A DNA stretch of 64,000 nucleotides from Gnetum montanum (Eukaryota; Streptophyta; Gnetopsida; Gnetales; Gnetaceae), in NCBI GenBank assembly GCA_015680685.1, contig MNCI01000952.1:562383-626382 (forward strand), given 5' to 3'. Under the pieces are notes generated by a model. It saw nothing but the letters and a program-made list of their open reading frames with translations. It ran no database searches and was not told where the DNA came from. Shown one piece after another: positions 1 through 12,575 of this stretch (its first letter is position 1; each line of letters starts with the position of its first letter). The position numbers were made by a program, and so were the translations under genes.

Positions 1-494
1 GAGTTATATATATATATTCATATTGAAACAGCTCTCTGCTGGCTTCATTGATTTTGTGACTCTGCAATTTTGAGAGACGCCCTCGATTGGTTCACAGAAG
101 ATACTTTAGCAGTGTACGAAAATGTGTATGACATTATATTATTTTATCACCTCAGTATAGTGGAATGGCAGGCATCATTGTCTACATCGGTTTTCCGGTG
201 CATGCTGCAATTAATTGGGATAAACATCAATTAATTAGCACGCATGCTGCATGCTAATGGTCTTTAATTGGAAAGACTTACGTTAATGGTCATGTCATTG
301 CGGTGCATATTAAAGGTGCTTCTTAACCCAAAATCGCGACTTTAGTCATATATCCTATGAATTTTATTCAGGTTACGAAAATTATTAAGAAAATCAGTAA
401 GTGTTTAATTTCAAGTCAATCCTTTAGCAAATTCCTTGAAAACTCCTTGCCATTTCTTTTGATGTGTTTTCTTTTTAAATTATTCTTCCAAAGT
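1..494. other. AT-rich intergenic DNA
   Basis: No gene or recognisable repeat family was found. A short TA run lies near position 10. Confidence 0.5.
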
Positions 495-2720
495 ATTTTG
501 AAATGAAATGAAATGAAGCTTTATTACATCTATAGACCCATAGGATTTTTTGGATTTTTTGGACAGGTATGACATTTTCATGAAAAATAAAGATAGATTC
601 TACAAATTAACTAAGCACCAATGAGGGCATCAAAAATAATTCATACAGGCTTTTTGTTGTAACATTATAATGCTCTCTCAAATAGGTAATCATAGCACAA
701 AAAAGACTCTTCAAGGGCTTCTAATTTGTACAACTTGCAAATACGCTTTTCTTTAGGGTGTGGAATTGATCTTCGACTTTCAATTCTAAGATGATGAGAA
801 CTTAAGCAAACCTTACTAATAGCATTCTAATAATTGATGGGAATAGTAGCTAGGAAATAGTGAACTTCTACATTTAGTTTATTAGATCTAATGTGGTGTA
901 AATAAAATTGTCTCGTGCCTTTCACATTAGCCCACATCTTTGTTAAAACCTTCTACTTGACCAGTTAGTTAATATGCTGGATTTTGCTGCACATCCTCCC
1001 AAGAGATATTCTATTTTCTCAACCATTACATCCCCTAAAAAATACTAATCATAGTCTCCTGAATCTTCAAGAACTACTTTAGAGAATTTGTCTTACATTA
1101 AGATATGCAACCTATGAATATATGTAATGAATTGGTGCAAGGCTTCTACTTCGAAAGGTCATAAATTGCATTCACAAAATAACAACAAGTAAGGTATTTA
1201 CATCTTCACCTTTAACTCATCGAGAAGAAAAGTTTTATGCACTCTTTCAATATCTTTCCAAAGTTTAGCACTAAGTCCAGGTCTTTCCAAAGTTTAGCAC
1301 TAAGTCTAGGTCCCAAAGAACACATCCATATAATACAACAAGATAGATGATAGTAAAAAAAAATTTGTTTTCTAACCTTCCAAGCCCAAAGGCCTAAATG
1401 CTTGTACTTATTTTTGAAAGCATACAAAGACTTAAAACCTCATGCTATTTTTTCTTTAATGCACTTCCCCATATGTAATTGTTTATAAAAATAAGACCCA
1501 ACTATTTGCACATTAATACCTTCAAAATGGAAGTTATAATAGTTATTTCTTGTACTCCATATCATCAATTTAGTTTTATTTACATTCACTTGAAGATCAT
1601 ATGAATGGCAATAAATTTCTAAAATTTGCAACTTATTTTGCATACCTTCTGTAGTAGCAGAGATCAAGGTAGCATCATTTGCATATAGGGATCCAATTTT
1701 GATAGCATGATTATCTTGCTCATTACACAACCATTCATGCATTTCATTAATAAAGACAACAAAGAGAATTGGATAAAGTTGACAACCTTGTTTAATGTTA
1801 ATTTTGCTCTCGAATTGAAATATTTTCTTTGAATTGCTATATGTAATTTCAATAATCACTAATTAAATCTAAAGGGAGGCTGGTTTTAGGTAAGCACAAC
1901 TATAGCTTTGTATAGATCACTAAAACATATGCTTTTGCAAAATCAATAAAACAAATAAAAACTTTTTTCTTAGATATTTTTTGTAAACTCTATGTAGTAT
2001 CTAAGGGTAACTAAATAATCAATAATAGAGTGATTTTGTCTGAAACTTACTTAACATCTTACCTTAACCTAGTTATTTTCATCCCAAAAACTTATTCTCT
2101 TTTCTAGTAGAGTGCCAACAACTTAGCAAAAATATTACTCACACCAATCATTCAATAATTATTCAAATTATTTTTATTATCCTTTTTATATAACAAGATA
2201 GTTTTACTAGTTTTCCAATGTTGATCTAATCTTTGCTCCATTACTGAATTTAATTTGTGCTAAATTTTTCTATGAATAGAAAATCTTTCCACTTTAATAA
2301 TTTTCCATATAAACCATCTAAAGCTATAGCTTTGCTAGATCTAAATTTTTAATACCCTTCATAACTTCCTCAAAACTAAATTGGAGAAGTGCTTGTTGTA
2401 CAATAATAGTAGAGTTATCATCTTTTCCTATAAATAGCTTATTGTAAAATGAGCAAATATATTGATAAAAAAAGTAAATAAGGAAGAGGCTTTATAATAA
2501 AAAAAATTGCTAAGGCTGTCTAGATTCCCTTGTAATGATGTAAGCAAAATATTTCTACTGTTCCCTAATAAATTTCCTTCTCTTGGTTCTAATCAAGCAT
2601 TTATATACTTTAATTAAATTTTGTCTATGATTCTTATTTATATTCTTAATATTCTACCTAGCTTGCACACAATCCTCATCAAACCACATCTTCTAAGCAT
2701 CTTATTATTGTGAATTCATA
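495..2720 (-). mobile_element. Non-LTR (LINE) retrotransposon relic
   Basis: On the minus strand three parts of a LINE ORF2 can be read in order. At about 2530-2700 is a piece like the stretch before the RT domain (a W/CGL..DCVQAR-type motif followed by basic residues). At 1440-1859 is the RT palm. At about 640-790 is a C-terminal segment with an R-I-C-x2-C/Y pattern and a downstream EES(F)L motif, like the Cys-rich tails of LINE ORF2 proteins. The likely 3' end is near 500, where the minus strand reads AATAAAG followed by short CATTT repeats, a microsatellite-type tail. The frames are broken by many stops. No endonuclease domain was recognised, so the 5' limit is uncertain. Confidence 0.6.
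1440..1859 (-). pseudogene. LINE reverse transcriptase fragment
   Basis: A 139-codon open stretch with RT landmarks in the right order: IKQGCQLYPILFVVFINEM (the 'GxxQGxPLSPxLF' block), then GSLYANDATLISATTEG, which is the F/YADD active-site box with the first Asp replaced by Asn, then LQVNVNKTKLMIWS, the 'xxNxxKTKxM' block after the active site. The protein family is the non-LTR RT (RVT_1). Loss of the catalytic Asp and the flanking stops show that it is dead. It is the best preserved part of the LINE relic. Confidence 0.8.
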
Positions 2721-4006
2721 ACTTTCTATCATTACCTTTGACATATCATATTTTTAATTGTTTTTAAACATTGAGTAGTGATGGCAAGACAAATTAGTAC
2801 AATGAGTAGTCCTAATGGTGGAAAGATTTTTAACTAATTATGACAAGATATCAAATCACTTCTTTCCATTACCTACATTTTTCACATATATTTGTTTTAA
2901 AAAATGCAGTCATATTTGTTAAAAAAGCCTAGCGTATTTTTTTATGCCTTTGTAAAAAACTAGTGTCCATTTCCTTGACAAACCATTTCTAAGATTTGAA
3001 AATATTCTTTTCTATTCTTTATAGCTTTGAAAAGAATCCATTTAAAACGGGTGATGCTAGTCTTTTTTTTAATGGCTTTAAAAAGTATCTAATGAAAATA
3101 TTCATTGCTCCTTGATAAAGGATTCAAAATTTTAATGGAGCTCAAAATCTTCATCAACCTTGTTATAGAATAATAAAAATATTATTACAAGAACAATACA
3201 ACATGGATAAGCTTTCCACAAATAATCAAAGAAAATTTCTATACAAGCATAGTGTTGCAAATCCTACAAGTACTTAAAATCAAATCCTACTTCTTTGGTT
3301 TCTTCTTGTATTTGATATAAGGCTCTTTATCTATTATAAAATTTTCTTTTCGAAACAAAGTCTATTTTTTTCATTGTACATATGGGTTATCATTTATTAA
3401 ACAATTGGAAATAGTCTATATTGGGTCCAATTTTTGAATTAATGTTGTTAAGTCTTGCTTTCATAGCATACAACTTTTAAGGGTTCCACCATTACTTGTT
3501 AACCCAAGTAGTGCTAGAACCTTTAATAAAAGAACTTATATGGCTAGATACTGGATTTGATGGTTAGTCAAGATTTTGTGTTTACTTTTACTCTAATAAA
3601 ATTTAGTTCATTGTTTTTATAAATTTTGAATTTTAGTTTCTTTCAATTATTTGATTCCAAATTTTATCTTTATTTTTTTCGATTTTTCATTTTCATTTCA
3701 ATTCTTTTTTCACTTCTATTTTCTTCATGAATCTATTTTTTCTATTTTTATAAATTTTGATTTTTAGTTTTCTTTGGTAATTTGATTTCTATATATTTGA
3801 GAATCTTTTTCCACTTTTGTAGATATTATTTTTTTTTAAATTATTTGATTTTGAATTTCATATTATATTTTTCAATGTTCTATTATCATTCTAATTCCTA
3901 ATAGCATGAGACAACTTTGGAATACATGTTCTTTTTTCTTTAGGTCAAATAGATTAGACATTAGACACGTAGAATTGCTAGTGCATTAGGCTTTAACAAT
4001 TAAAAG
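2721..4006. other. AT-rich region, possible LINE 5' remains
   Basis: No gene seen. The stretch 3590-3880 is T-rich and internally repetitive (variants of ATTTTGAATTTTAGTTT). Part may be further LINE sequence, but no endonuclease motif was found. Confidence 0.4.
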
Positions 4007-4894
4007 TGATGAATCATGGATTGACTACATCGATTGGGCCTCGTTGACTAGGCCTTGTTGGCTAAGCCCCATTGATGCATGATTTGATGCATTGACATGA
4101 CCTTGTCAATGTAGTGTTTATTGTTGCCTATAAATATATTCTCACCTGTCGTGTTTATGGCATATCTTCTCATAGTTGTAGCAGATCTCTTGTAGTTTTG
4201 TCATTTGGAAGTTAGAATATTTTTCTAAGGACCCACAGTAGGATTCAAGAGTGTACAAATCTTTATTCAAGCATTGTTGTACCTAAGCACAGCAGTGTGT
4301 GTGACAATAAAGATGATCTTTTTGATAAACCTTGCAGCTCTTTGAAATAGATTATTTATTTATTTATGCATTTAATGTTTTATGTAATTTTTCTTAATGC
4401 CTTAAGTAATTAAATAATTATTAGGCTAAATTAAGCTAGATTAAGTAGCGATGAATTAAGCACATAAGTACGACCACTTCGAGCATACACTTGGCACTTC
4501 GTAATCCCAATAATGCTTAATGTTTGGTAACTCAATAGTGCTAAATGTGTTCAGGATGTGTATGGCAAGTAGGAACGAATGCTTATGTTAGGATTAGTTA
4601 GGTGTAATTAGTTAGATTAAATTATCAATTAAATTACTTCATTTCTTTCATCCTTTATTTTAAGCACCCAAAACATAAAACAGAAAAATAATAAAAATCA
4701 TATGCCTAAATTATGCTTAACCATACCTTTGCATATCACAAGTGTAATCAGGAAGACAATGAATGCTTGTTAGGGCAAGTTCACTTCTTAGAGGCTAGTG
4801 TATTGGAAGACATAGAATCATGGAATTCAATAGAATTGCCTGTGAATGCTTAGTGATTCGTATAATTGAGCATAGGGGTATTTGCTGCTCATCA
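4007..4894 (+). repeat. E1 5' LTR
   Basis: Starts TGATGAATCATGG and ends CTCATCA. Positions 4007 onward match the sequence from 16095 to 16559. U3 starts with short repeats around TTGACTAGGCC and CCCCATTGATG (4020-4080). A TATA box (CTATAAATA) lies at 4128-4136. The likely R/U5 region includes the shared sequence with AATAAAG near 4305. Confidence 0.9.
4128..4136 (+). promoter_or_regulatory. E1 LTR TATA box
   Basis: CTATAAATA about 50 bp after the U3 repeat block. The same motif sits at the equivalent place in the E2 and E3 LTRs, so this is the likely genomic RNA promoter. Confidence 0.65.
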
Positions 4895-4895
4895 T

Positions 4896-4913
4896 TGGTG
4901 TCATTGCCAAAGA
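4896..4913 (+). promoter_or_regulatory. E1 primer-binding site (tRNA-Asp type)
   Basis: TGGTGTCATTGCCAAAGA starts 2 nt after the LTR. Against the complement of the plant tRNA-Asp 3' end (TGGCGCCGTTGCCGGGGA, from general knowledge) there are six differences, all C-to-T or G-to-A. Confidence 0.75.
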
Positions 4914-4970
4914 TTATTTTGTTTAAAACGTGCGCTATCTAGGCATGGTGAGAATCATTAACATCGTTAG

Positions 4971-6840
4971 ATGAACCTTAAGGTCAAAAATCATTTTAAA
5001 AATAAATATAATAATTTAAGCACATTGATAACTTATTCTAATTGTATAATGTCTTCTTCCCACAAGTGCAATGATGCTAAACTGCCAGTGCCTCAAGAAT
5101 GCAGGGTGGTATATACTCATCTAGATGAGTATGTGCCTGACTTCACCTTCATCCTGCATTAGGATTAACAACTACAATGGCAAGATGTGGAGGGTAACAT
5201 TGTAATGCCTCTTGATCGATCTTTGCCTAGGATGTTGCTCCAAACCCTTAGGAGGTTAGGAATCTAGGATCTTGAAGAAGAGTACGTTGTGCATGACCAT
5301 AACTACCAAGACTATCATCCCACAGAAACACAATGTGAGAGAGATCGACACTAGGAAAAGCACCATGAGGCTTTGAAGGGGAAATAGTTTACCAATCCCT
5401 TGTTCCTACTCAACCAAAATGTTAATGAAGATCCTCCCTTTGGGGGTTCTCAACATAAATATTCTCCATCCCTTGATATTGGTGATGGGGGCTTAAATCT
5501 AAAGCTATAGTTTACTATTAATAATTCAAGTTTAGGCAAAAGTGGGAGTCAAAGTAGGGGCTTGAGCAAGCATTAAGATGACAAGAAAGCTGATGAACAT
5601 GGCCATCACAAGCATAGAAGAGGTGGCAGCCATCATGGTGGTGGCAATCCTCCTTCCTCTTTGCCCTCTTCATCTGCATCTTCTTCTTCCTTTTCTAGTT
5701 CTAACAAGCACTATAGAAAGAACAACCGTGATGAAGGTGAATAGCAAGACAATGATAATTGTAAAGACCACCATGAATGAAGGGGTAGTAGAGGACATCA
5801 TAGGCATCATTGAAATAATGATGATGATGAGCCTTTGCTAGCAACTTGGAGTATGTTGAATATCGTAGAGGTAGTAAAAATTACAACCAAGCATGTGAAA
5901 GATAGTTGGATCAAGTGACTTGGCATGAACAATATCCCCAAATTTGAGGGGGGATATAACTCTGATCCACAAACACATCTTCAAGACTTTCATGATGCTT
6001 GTGCTTTATAAAATATTGAAAATGATTGATAGAAATTAAAGCTATTTCCCAGGATACTCATCAAGGAAGCATAAAGCTCGTATTGATCCTTGGAGCCAAA
6101 ATCAATTCGTAGGTGGAGTACAATGCTAGAGCTATTCAATGATAAATGTCAAACGTACTCTCAAGTGTCTAATTTAAGAAGGTAGATCTAAGGATGGAAG
6201 CAAGGAACACATGAACCCTTAGATGTTTCCATGAGTAGATACTAGTCTCTCATACACCAATGCCCTAGCCATGGTTATTCTTAGCAGAAACAACTTTGCC
6301 ACATCATAGATTGACGCAGATTAAGAATGAGAACAACTCTTGGGGTTTATGCCCAAGGAAGACTATCAAAACTTAGAGCCCATCAGACCCAAAGGTTGAT
6401 AGAGCAGGTAGCAAAAGAAGAAGGAGAGCTAAGAAAATGGAAAAGTGTTGAGGAATATAAAAAAGATCCTTTCATTAGAAAAAGGGAGGTCCAATTTTGC
6501 GACAACGAGGAGGAGTCACCACTTGATGAGGTGGTGTAGCGAAAAACCTTGGAAATACAAAAATCTATTTCCAATATATTGACCAAGGTTAAATTATGGG
6601 ACTCTTTGGATGAAAAATTCCAAACTACTCTAAAAATCATAAAAGAATCAAGAGAGTAGAGTAGTGATTGTGACTACAAGAGGTAGAAAGAAGTTGAACG
6701 TGCCTACCAAAGGGGTAAGGGCAAAGCTACTGTAGTAGAAGTTGTGGAGATAGAATCAAATGATGATAATGGATGTGACATTTGCTAATATGAACATCCT
6801 AAAGGATGTTGCCCTATTGTGTCACACTTGTAGGAGTCTG
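4971..6840 (+). pseudogene. E1 gag pseudogene
   Basis: Capsid-precursor gene, broken by stops and frameshifts. Recognisable pieces are an N-terminal part with EYVPDFTFILH near 5130-5160 (shared with E3 and E4), a low-complexity His/Ser-rich stretch around 5540-5700, and a Retrotrans_gag core at 5930-6540 equivalent to the open E2 gag (for example a QTQRLIEQVAKEEGELRKW-type segment at 6390-6440). A zinc knuckle lies near 6776-6815 and reads C-x2-C-x3-H-x4-C. The start at 4971 is the first ATG after the primer site that leads into conserved sequence. Confidence 0.75.
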
Positions 6841-7474
6841 GGGTGTATGTGCTAAGCCTAGAGTGGTAAGAAGGCAAGCACCTAGAAGATTGCCTTATCC
6901 TTAAGAAAATCCAAGGTAGTTCCACCAGCAACAATAAGCTTATTATCCAAGTGGAGCTCGACCGCAATCATATGAGCAATACCAGTAGTGACAACACCCA
7001 CAGTCATGGGGGATGCCACCACCAAGGCAGAAATAGGCTTATAAGCAGCCAAATCTATATGGGTACTATGTTCAACAATTAATGTCTCTACATGACTCTT
7101 CTAGTCATGCTTCTTTTTAGCATCACTACGACCCTTCAAAATGTTATACTTTTTATTGTCCATAAACTAGAGGGGAAACCCCATATCCCTATCATCCTCC
7201 TCATCCTTCAACACATTCTTCTCCACCCTAAACCCAATTACCACTTGCTCCATCTATGCAGGGAAAAATTCCACAACAGCTGCAACAACGTAACACTACT
7301 AAGGCCATCAACTTACAACTATCTCCTCAGTTGAGTGGTTTAAAACCAAGATCCCATAAGAGACCATTCTTTTGAATCAATAGTCCTACTAAACTCTCAC
7401 CTACTTATGCAACTAGTCATCCTATATCTCCTTCATCCTCTGCATCCATTCATTTTGAGAGCCCTTCAAACTAA

Positions 7475-7990
7475 ATGCCTCCTAAGATCTACACAATATT
7501 ATTAACCCACATTGTATCTAATTGGATCAAGGCTAAAAACCTTCCTAGGAAAAGAGCTAATCTTGGAAGTCCTCTCATCTATTTGCATATTGCTAGGAAT
7601 GAGCCATGCAAAACTTTTCTTGACTCAAGTTCTAGAGTTAATATGATTTCTCATAAAATGTACAATGCCTAAAATCTACCTCCTCTCAAGAAGAGCAACA
7701 TCCATTTAGAATTAGTAAATCAATCCATCATTGTTTCATTGGAACTAGTAGAAGATATTATGACCACTATCTATGGGTGGTCTTATCCTACTGATTTTCT
7801 ATTAATCAAAGTTAACAATTGCAAGGGGGACTTTCCAATCATTATGGAAAGGGCTTGGTTGAGCATTATTGATGCAAAAATGGGCATCTGAGATCTTTTC
7901 CTAGAAATTTCCAAGGAAAATGAATTTGGAAAGATTAAGAAGAAGAGAGTTCCATGCATCATGTACACCAATACTAGGTGCAACTATGTG
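7475..7990 (+). pseudogene. E1 aspartic protease pseudogene
   Basis: Retroviral-type aspartic protease at the start of pol. A TILLTHIVSNWIKA-type segment precedes the domain. The active-site region reads TFLDSSSRVNMIS, where the family has D-S/T-G, so the Gly is replaced by Ser (GGT to AGT is one transition). The downstream GWSYPTDFLLIKVNN and FPIIM stretches match E3 and E4. At least one frame-breaking stop lies in the domain. Confidence 0.72.
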
Positions 7991-8399
7991 TAGGAACTCT
8001 AGTCTATGAAAAGAGCATCCATTTTTGCATGTAGGCAGTGTGCAAATGAGGCAAATATTCAAAGGTGCATGTACATAGTAGCCATAAAATAGAAGGGTAG
8101 CTAGTGGATGATAGCTAATCTTGGAAGTAGCACACTTTGCATGGAACCTGTTAAAAACATGAATCAACTAAAGCAGGTTCATCACCACTCTCTACTAATG
8201 CAAATGATGATACCAATTGGGGAAAGTTGGAAATCCTTGAATATTTTAAACAAGAGCCCTTAGAGTTGAAAAATCTACCTACCGTCATGGCATATGCATT
8301 TTTGAAAAATGGCAAGTTGATAATCACCAATGCCAATCTTGCTCCTGAATAGAAACAGATGCTCTTAAGGATGGTCAAAAAATGGCCAACAACCTTTTC

Positions 8400-9330
8400 T
8401 TGGTTATATTTTGAACTCATAGGGAGTATTCCTAGGATATGCCAACATCGTATCTACACTGATCTGGCCATGAAGCCAAAGATGCAGCTGCAATGGCGAT
8501 TGAACCCCAAATTGAAGTAGATCATCAAAGAGGAAATTGAGCAACTCCTCAAGGTAGGGTTTATCTATCCCATTGTGGATAGTAAGTGGGTTAGTTAACT
8601 TGTGATTGTGCCAAAGAAAGGTGGTAACTGATGGGTCTCCATCGATTTCTAGCTGTTGAATATGACAACATTCAAAGATCACTTTCCATTGCCATTTGTA
8701 GATCAAGTATTGAACACTATATTTGGGCATTGCTATTACATCTTTCTAGATGGTTATAGTGGCTATAATCAAATCTAGATCACATTAGAGGATTAGGCCA
8801 AAACAACATTCATGAGTTCTTGGGGGACTTTTGCATATCGAAAGATAACTTTTGGTTTGTGCAATGCTCCTAGAACATTCCAACACTTGGTCTTGAGCAT
8901 TTTTCAGCAACAAATCAGTTGCAGGGTGGAATTCTTGATGGATGATTTCTCCACCTATGACACCACATTTGAGTAAGCCTTGGACTACCTTAAGAAAGTG
9001 CTTAAAAGGTGTGTGGAGATGAATCTTTGGCTTAATTGGTAGAAGAGCCATTTAATGGTCTAGGAGGGCATTGTACTAGGGCACTAAATTTCTCAAGTAG
9101 GGATTCATGTGGACCCTAAAAAGATAAGGTTCATCTAAGGAATAACTTGCTAATCAAAAATCATTAAAGATGTTTGGTAATTCCTTGGGTACACTAGCTA
9201 CTACTCATGATTCATAGAGAATTTCTCTAAGATTGCAAAATCATTGGTCGAGCTAACAAAGAAAGATGCTTCATTCATTTGGACCAAGGAATGCAAAAAT
9301 GCATTTCAAAGCCTCAAGCAGAAGCTCATA
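8400..9330 (+). pseudogene. E1 reverse transcriptase pseudogene
   Basis: Ty3/gypsy RT. Landmarks in order: a QLQWRLNPKLK-type lead-in, EEIEQLLKVGFIYPI, VIVPKKGGN, HFPLPFVDQVLNT, the FLDGYSGYNQI block (family FLDAYSGYNQI), FGLCNAPRTFQ, and the active site LMDDFSTY at about 8936-8960, where both Asp are kept. At least ten in-frame stops interrupt it (for example after K-L-K near 8518). Most are TAG or TAA where relatives have Gln or Trp, which one transition explains. Confidence 0.85.
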
Positions 9331-9369
9331 GAGACTCCAATTCTACAAGCACATGATTGGCCTAGACCA

Positions 9370-9735
9370 TTTCATATCATGACAGATGCATAAAATTATG
9401 CCTTAGGAGGCATGCTTACACAATTGGACAACAAGAAACATCTATATTACACCCACTGTGCAAGTTAAAGCATTGTGGGTATATAGTTGAATTACACCAC
9501 AATGGAGAAAGAACTAATGGCAATGGTGTACGCTTTAGAGAAGTTCAAGCACTATGTGCTTGGATATAAAGTATTTGTGCACACTAACCATAGTGTAATT
9601 CTCTTCCTCATGAACAAACCAATAGTGAGCCCCTATGTCATATGGTGGTTGGTGATCTTGCAAGAGTTCAATCTTACAATGATAGATCAAAAGGGAACAA
9701 AGAATGTGGTCAGTGATCACTTGTCTCGGTTATGA
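9370..9735 (+). pseudogene. E1 RNase H pseudogene
   Basis: RNase H domain that degrades the RNA strand during reverse transcription. It begins with an ITMTDA-type block near 9380, then LNYTTMEKELMAMVYALEKF (9487-9546), then a VHTNHSVI segment where the family has T-D-H (D to N), and ends VVSDHLSRL. Stops occur before 9487. The match to the E4 copy (57424-57780) is clear along the whole length. Confidence 0.8.
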
Positions 9736-9930
9736 TGGAATAACAAAGATGAGAATTGACTCTTTGATCAATTTCCTGATGAACTTCTCTTTACAAGTGC
9801 AATAAATGAACAAGAGCCTACAAAACCAAAATGGTATGATGGCATCATCACTTATCTTCTCACTCAAGAGATGTCATAAAATCTAGACTATAGGAAGAAA
9901 CAATAGTTTCTTCGTCAAGCCAAACATTTT

Positions 9931-11110
9931 ATGAAAGTTAATGGACACCTTTATAAGGTATGCACCAATGGCTTAGTTCGTTGGTGTGTACCTGATGTTG
10001 ATCAATTACTTATTCTCCAAGATGCTCATGAGGGACCTTGTGGGGGCCACTATGTTGGGAGATTCATGACCATTAAGATCTTTATGGTAGGGCATTATTG
10101 GCCAACCATCTTCAAGCACATCCACCAATTTTTCCACTCTTGTGAACATTGTCAACAAGATGGTGGGATGACCACCTGAATAGAGGGATCTTAATAGTGG
10201 ATTTAACCATTAGAACCCTCGACATATGGAACATCAACTTCATGGGTTCCATCATGCCCATGTTAAATGAAAAGACATACATAATCGTTGTTGTTGAATA
10301 CTACACAAAATGGGTAGAAGCAGCATCCATCATCAACTGTACATCATCTACTGCTATGCAGTTTGTATAAGAAAATTTTGTAAATAGGTTTGGAGTACCA
10401 TGTGCATTGATTTCTGATAATGGAACTCATTTTATAGGCACCACTTTTTGCAAGCTCATGCAATGCTTAGGGGTTGAACATAAATTAATAACACCCTATC
10501 ACTCCCAAGCCAATGGTTAAGTGGAGGTTACTAATAGGGAGATTACAAAGATCTTAACAAGAACTATTAGAAAATATAGAAGGGGTTGGAGCACAAGACT
10601 CAACAATGTCATTTGGGCTTATCGTTTAACATGGAAATTCCCTATAGGCTACTCTCCCTATGAGCTAGTGTATGGAAAATTACCAACACCTCCTGAGCTC
10701 TATACACTTTTAATAGCTCATGAATTGGATCTTGACCTTAGCCTAGCACTAAAAGAAGGATTAATAAACCTAAATGTACTAGATGAAAATTGATTGGTAG
10801 CCCTATCCTTAAATGAAGAGCACAAAGCATGTAGTAAACAATGCCATGACCTTAGGATAAGGAAAGTGAAATTTTGACCTAGAGACAAGGTTCTCTATTG
10901 GAACCCCACACACGTACCTCAACAAACTAAGTTCCAAATATTGTGGAAAGGACCTTATATCATTTATAAAACCTTTCCTTCTAGGGCCATGCTGATCTAC
11001 AAACCTGAGAGCCTGAAAAAAAAGTAGTTGGTCAACACCCAACAAGTTAAACCTTTCCATGAATCCAAGCAAGCTAGTGGGAGCAACACCTCAACGGATG
11101 GACAATGTCA
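9931..11110 (+). pseudogene. E1 integrase pseudogene
   Basis: Retroviral-type integrase. The HHCC zinc domain at 10020-10165 is complete (HEGPCGGHYVG ... HSCEHCQQ). In the catalytic core the first Asp is lost: the family IDFMG reads INFMG at about 10230. The second (ISDNGTHF) and the Glu (VEVTNREI) are kept, with a stop just before the latter at about 10518. The C-terminal region with KFQILWKGPYIIY-type sequence runs to about 11060. No chromodomain was seen, which fits the Athila/Tat side of Ty3/gypsy. The core spans at least two frames. Confidence 0.83.
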
Positions 11111-11119
11111 CTCAATCTT

Positions 11120-12465
11120 CTAAATCTCCTCCTTTCAACTTAATTGTTGGGGAGATGGCCATCTATGCTAACCATTATAGTGGCTCCTTAGTTTTTCATC
11201 TTTTTATTTTTCACATTTTTTGTTTTACAACATCATTAGTACGTTTATCTTTATTGAATATTTTACAATTTCTTTTATATTTTTTCCTTGTTTTGGTGCA
11301 AATATTTCTTATTTTCTAATAAAATTACTTAATTGCTAATAGGACACAGTGATGCTATAGTTGGTTACTAATGGTGGTTTGTACCTAATATTTTTAATTG
11401 CTAATGTCTGGTTTCTATTTTTGAATTTTGATGACTGATAACTAAGATGGTTTTTTTTTTCATGAAACAAGCAATGAGTCCATGTCATCCACCCATCCAC
11501 AAACTCTATGGTTTTCCTTGTTTTGGAAATATGAGATCTTGTTTTCATTAATAAAACTTTAATGAAATTGTGAGCTTGGTAGATTCCAATCTTGGAAAAG
11601 ATTTAAAGGTTTGAAAAGGGTGTGGCTTCNGATAAAATAATAATAAAAAAATGATGATGGAAATTCAAAGTATACTCCTTCGACAAAATAAATGGGCTAC
11701 AAGCACTAGTTATGGGACTAGAAAAACATATTACCCATGCTTGAAGGTCCCCTCTAACTAAGGCCCTTTCTCACATTCTGCTTCTCTTTTCTTTTCAAAT
11801 AAGGAGCGGGGGTTATCCATGGAAGCATTCTTGTGTCTCAAGAAGGTGGATCAGTCCTAGAGTGGTGATGCAAAGTCACTAAAAGTGGTCGATTTTGGTT
11901 TGGACTAAGGTTGGACTTTATTAGGTCATTTAACCACAAATTTCACAAGGGGCTTCATGTGACCATGATTGGGACATCCATTCCATTCTCTATAACATGC
12001 ATCAATGCTCTCCATAACTCACTTCACTACTAGTTTTCATGTTTTTATTTCATGTCTTAGTTTGATGTGTTGAAATTCCTAAATAAATTCTCCAACTTTG
12101 GTCCTTAACTTTTTGTAACCATCAATCAAAAATGGGGTCCACAGACTCCTTAATTGAGGTGATGTAAGGGAAAAAAGGACATGTGCCATTATGGGGAGGA
12201 GCCACTTGCATATCTCATGGTTTGGTTAGTTAAGTTGCTTACCCTTAGATGTTGCTACAATCAAATATTTTGTGCCCTCCATTGTGCATCCAACTGTGTG
12301 CTCCTTAAGGTAATTTTCTTCATAAAATCTCATTACCTAATCATTTCTCCATGTTATGAATTCCAAAACCCTCTTCTAATATTTTCATCATGTTCTTGGC
12401 TTTTTAGGCTTGCAATTGACCTAAATTTTGTTCAAAAGCTCCTTGCTTTTTATTATTTTTGATAA
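11120..12465 (+). other. E1 post-integrase spacer
   Basis: AT-rich noncoding spacer between pol and the third ORF, with a single-N join at 11630. Related sequence occurs in the same place in E3 (about 42180-44040, including a tandem duplication) and in E4 (59240-60680). Some open stretches occur by chance. No conserved protein was found. Confidence 0.6.
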
Positions 12466-12530
12466 AGTCAACAGTGGTCAACAACCACATTGACTAGGCC
12501 CCATTGATGTAGCTCAAAAATTTTATAAAT
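12466..12530 (+). promoter_or_regulatory. E1 putative internal promoter for ORF3
   Basis: U3-type repeats (TTGACTAGGCCCCATTGATG at 12490-12510) are followed 14 bp later by a TATA box (TTTTATAAATA, 12521-12531). Both elements occur in the E1 LTR promoter, but this copy is 8 kb inside the element and about 470 bp before the ORF3 start. E2 and E3 have the same arrangement in the same place. Promoter function is inferred. Confidence 0.55.
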
Positions 12531-12575
12531 ACCACCCAACACTTTGAAATTTTTTATCATTTACTTCAAAACAAG

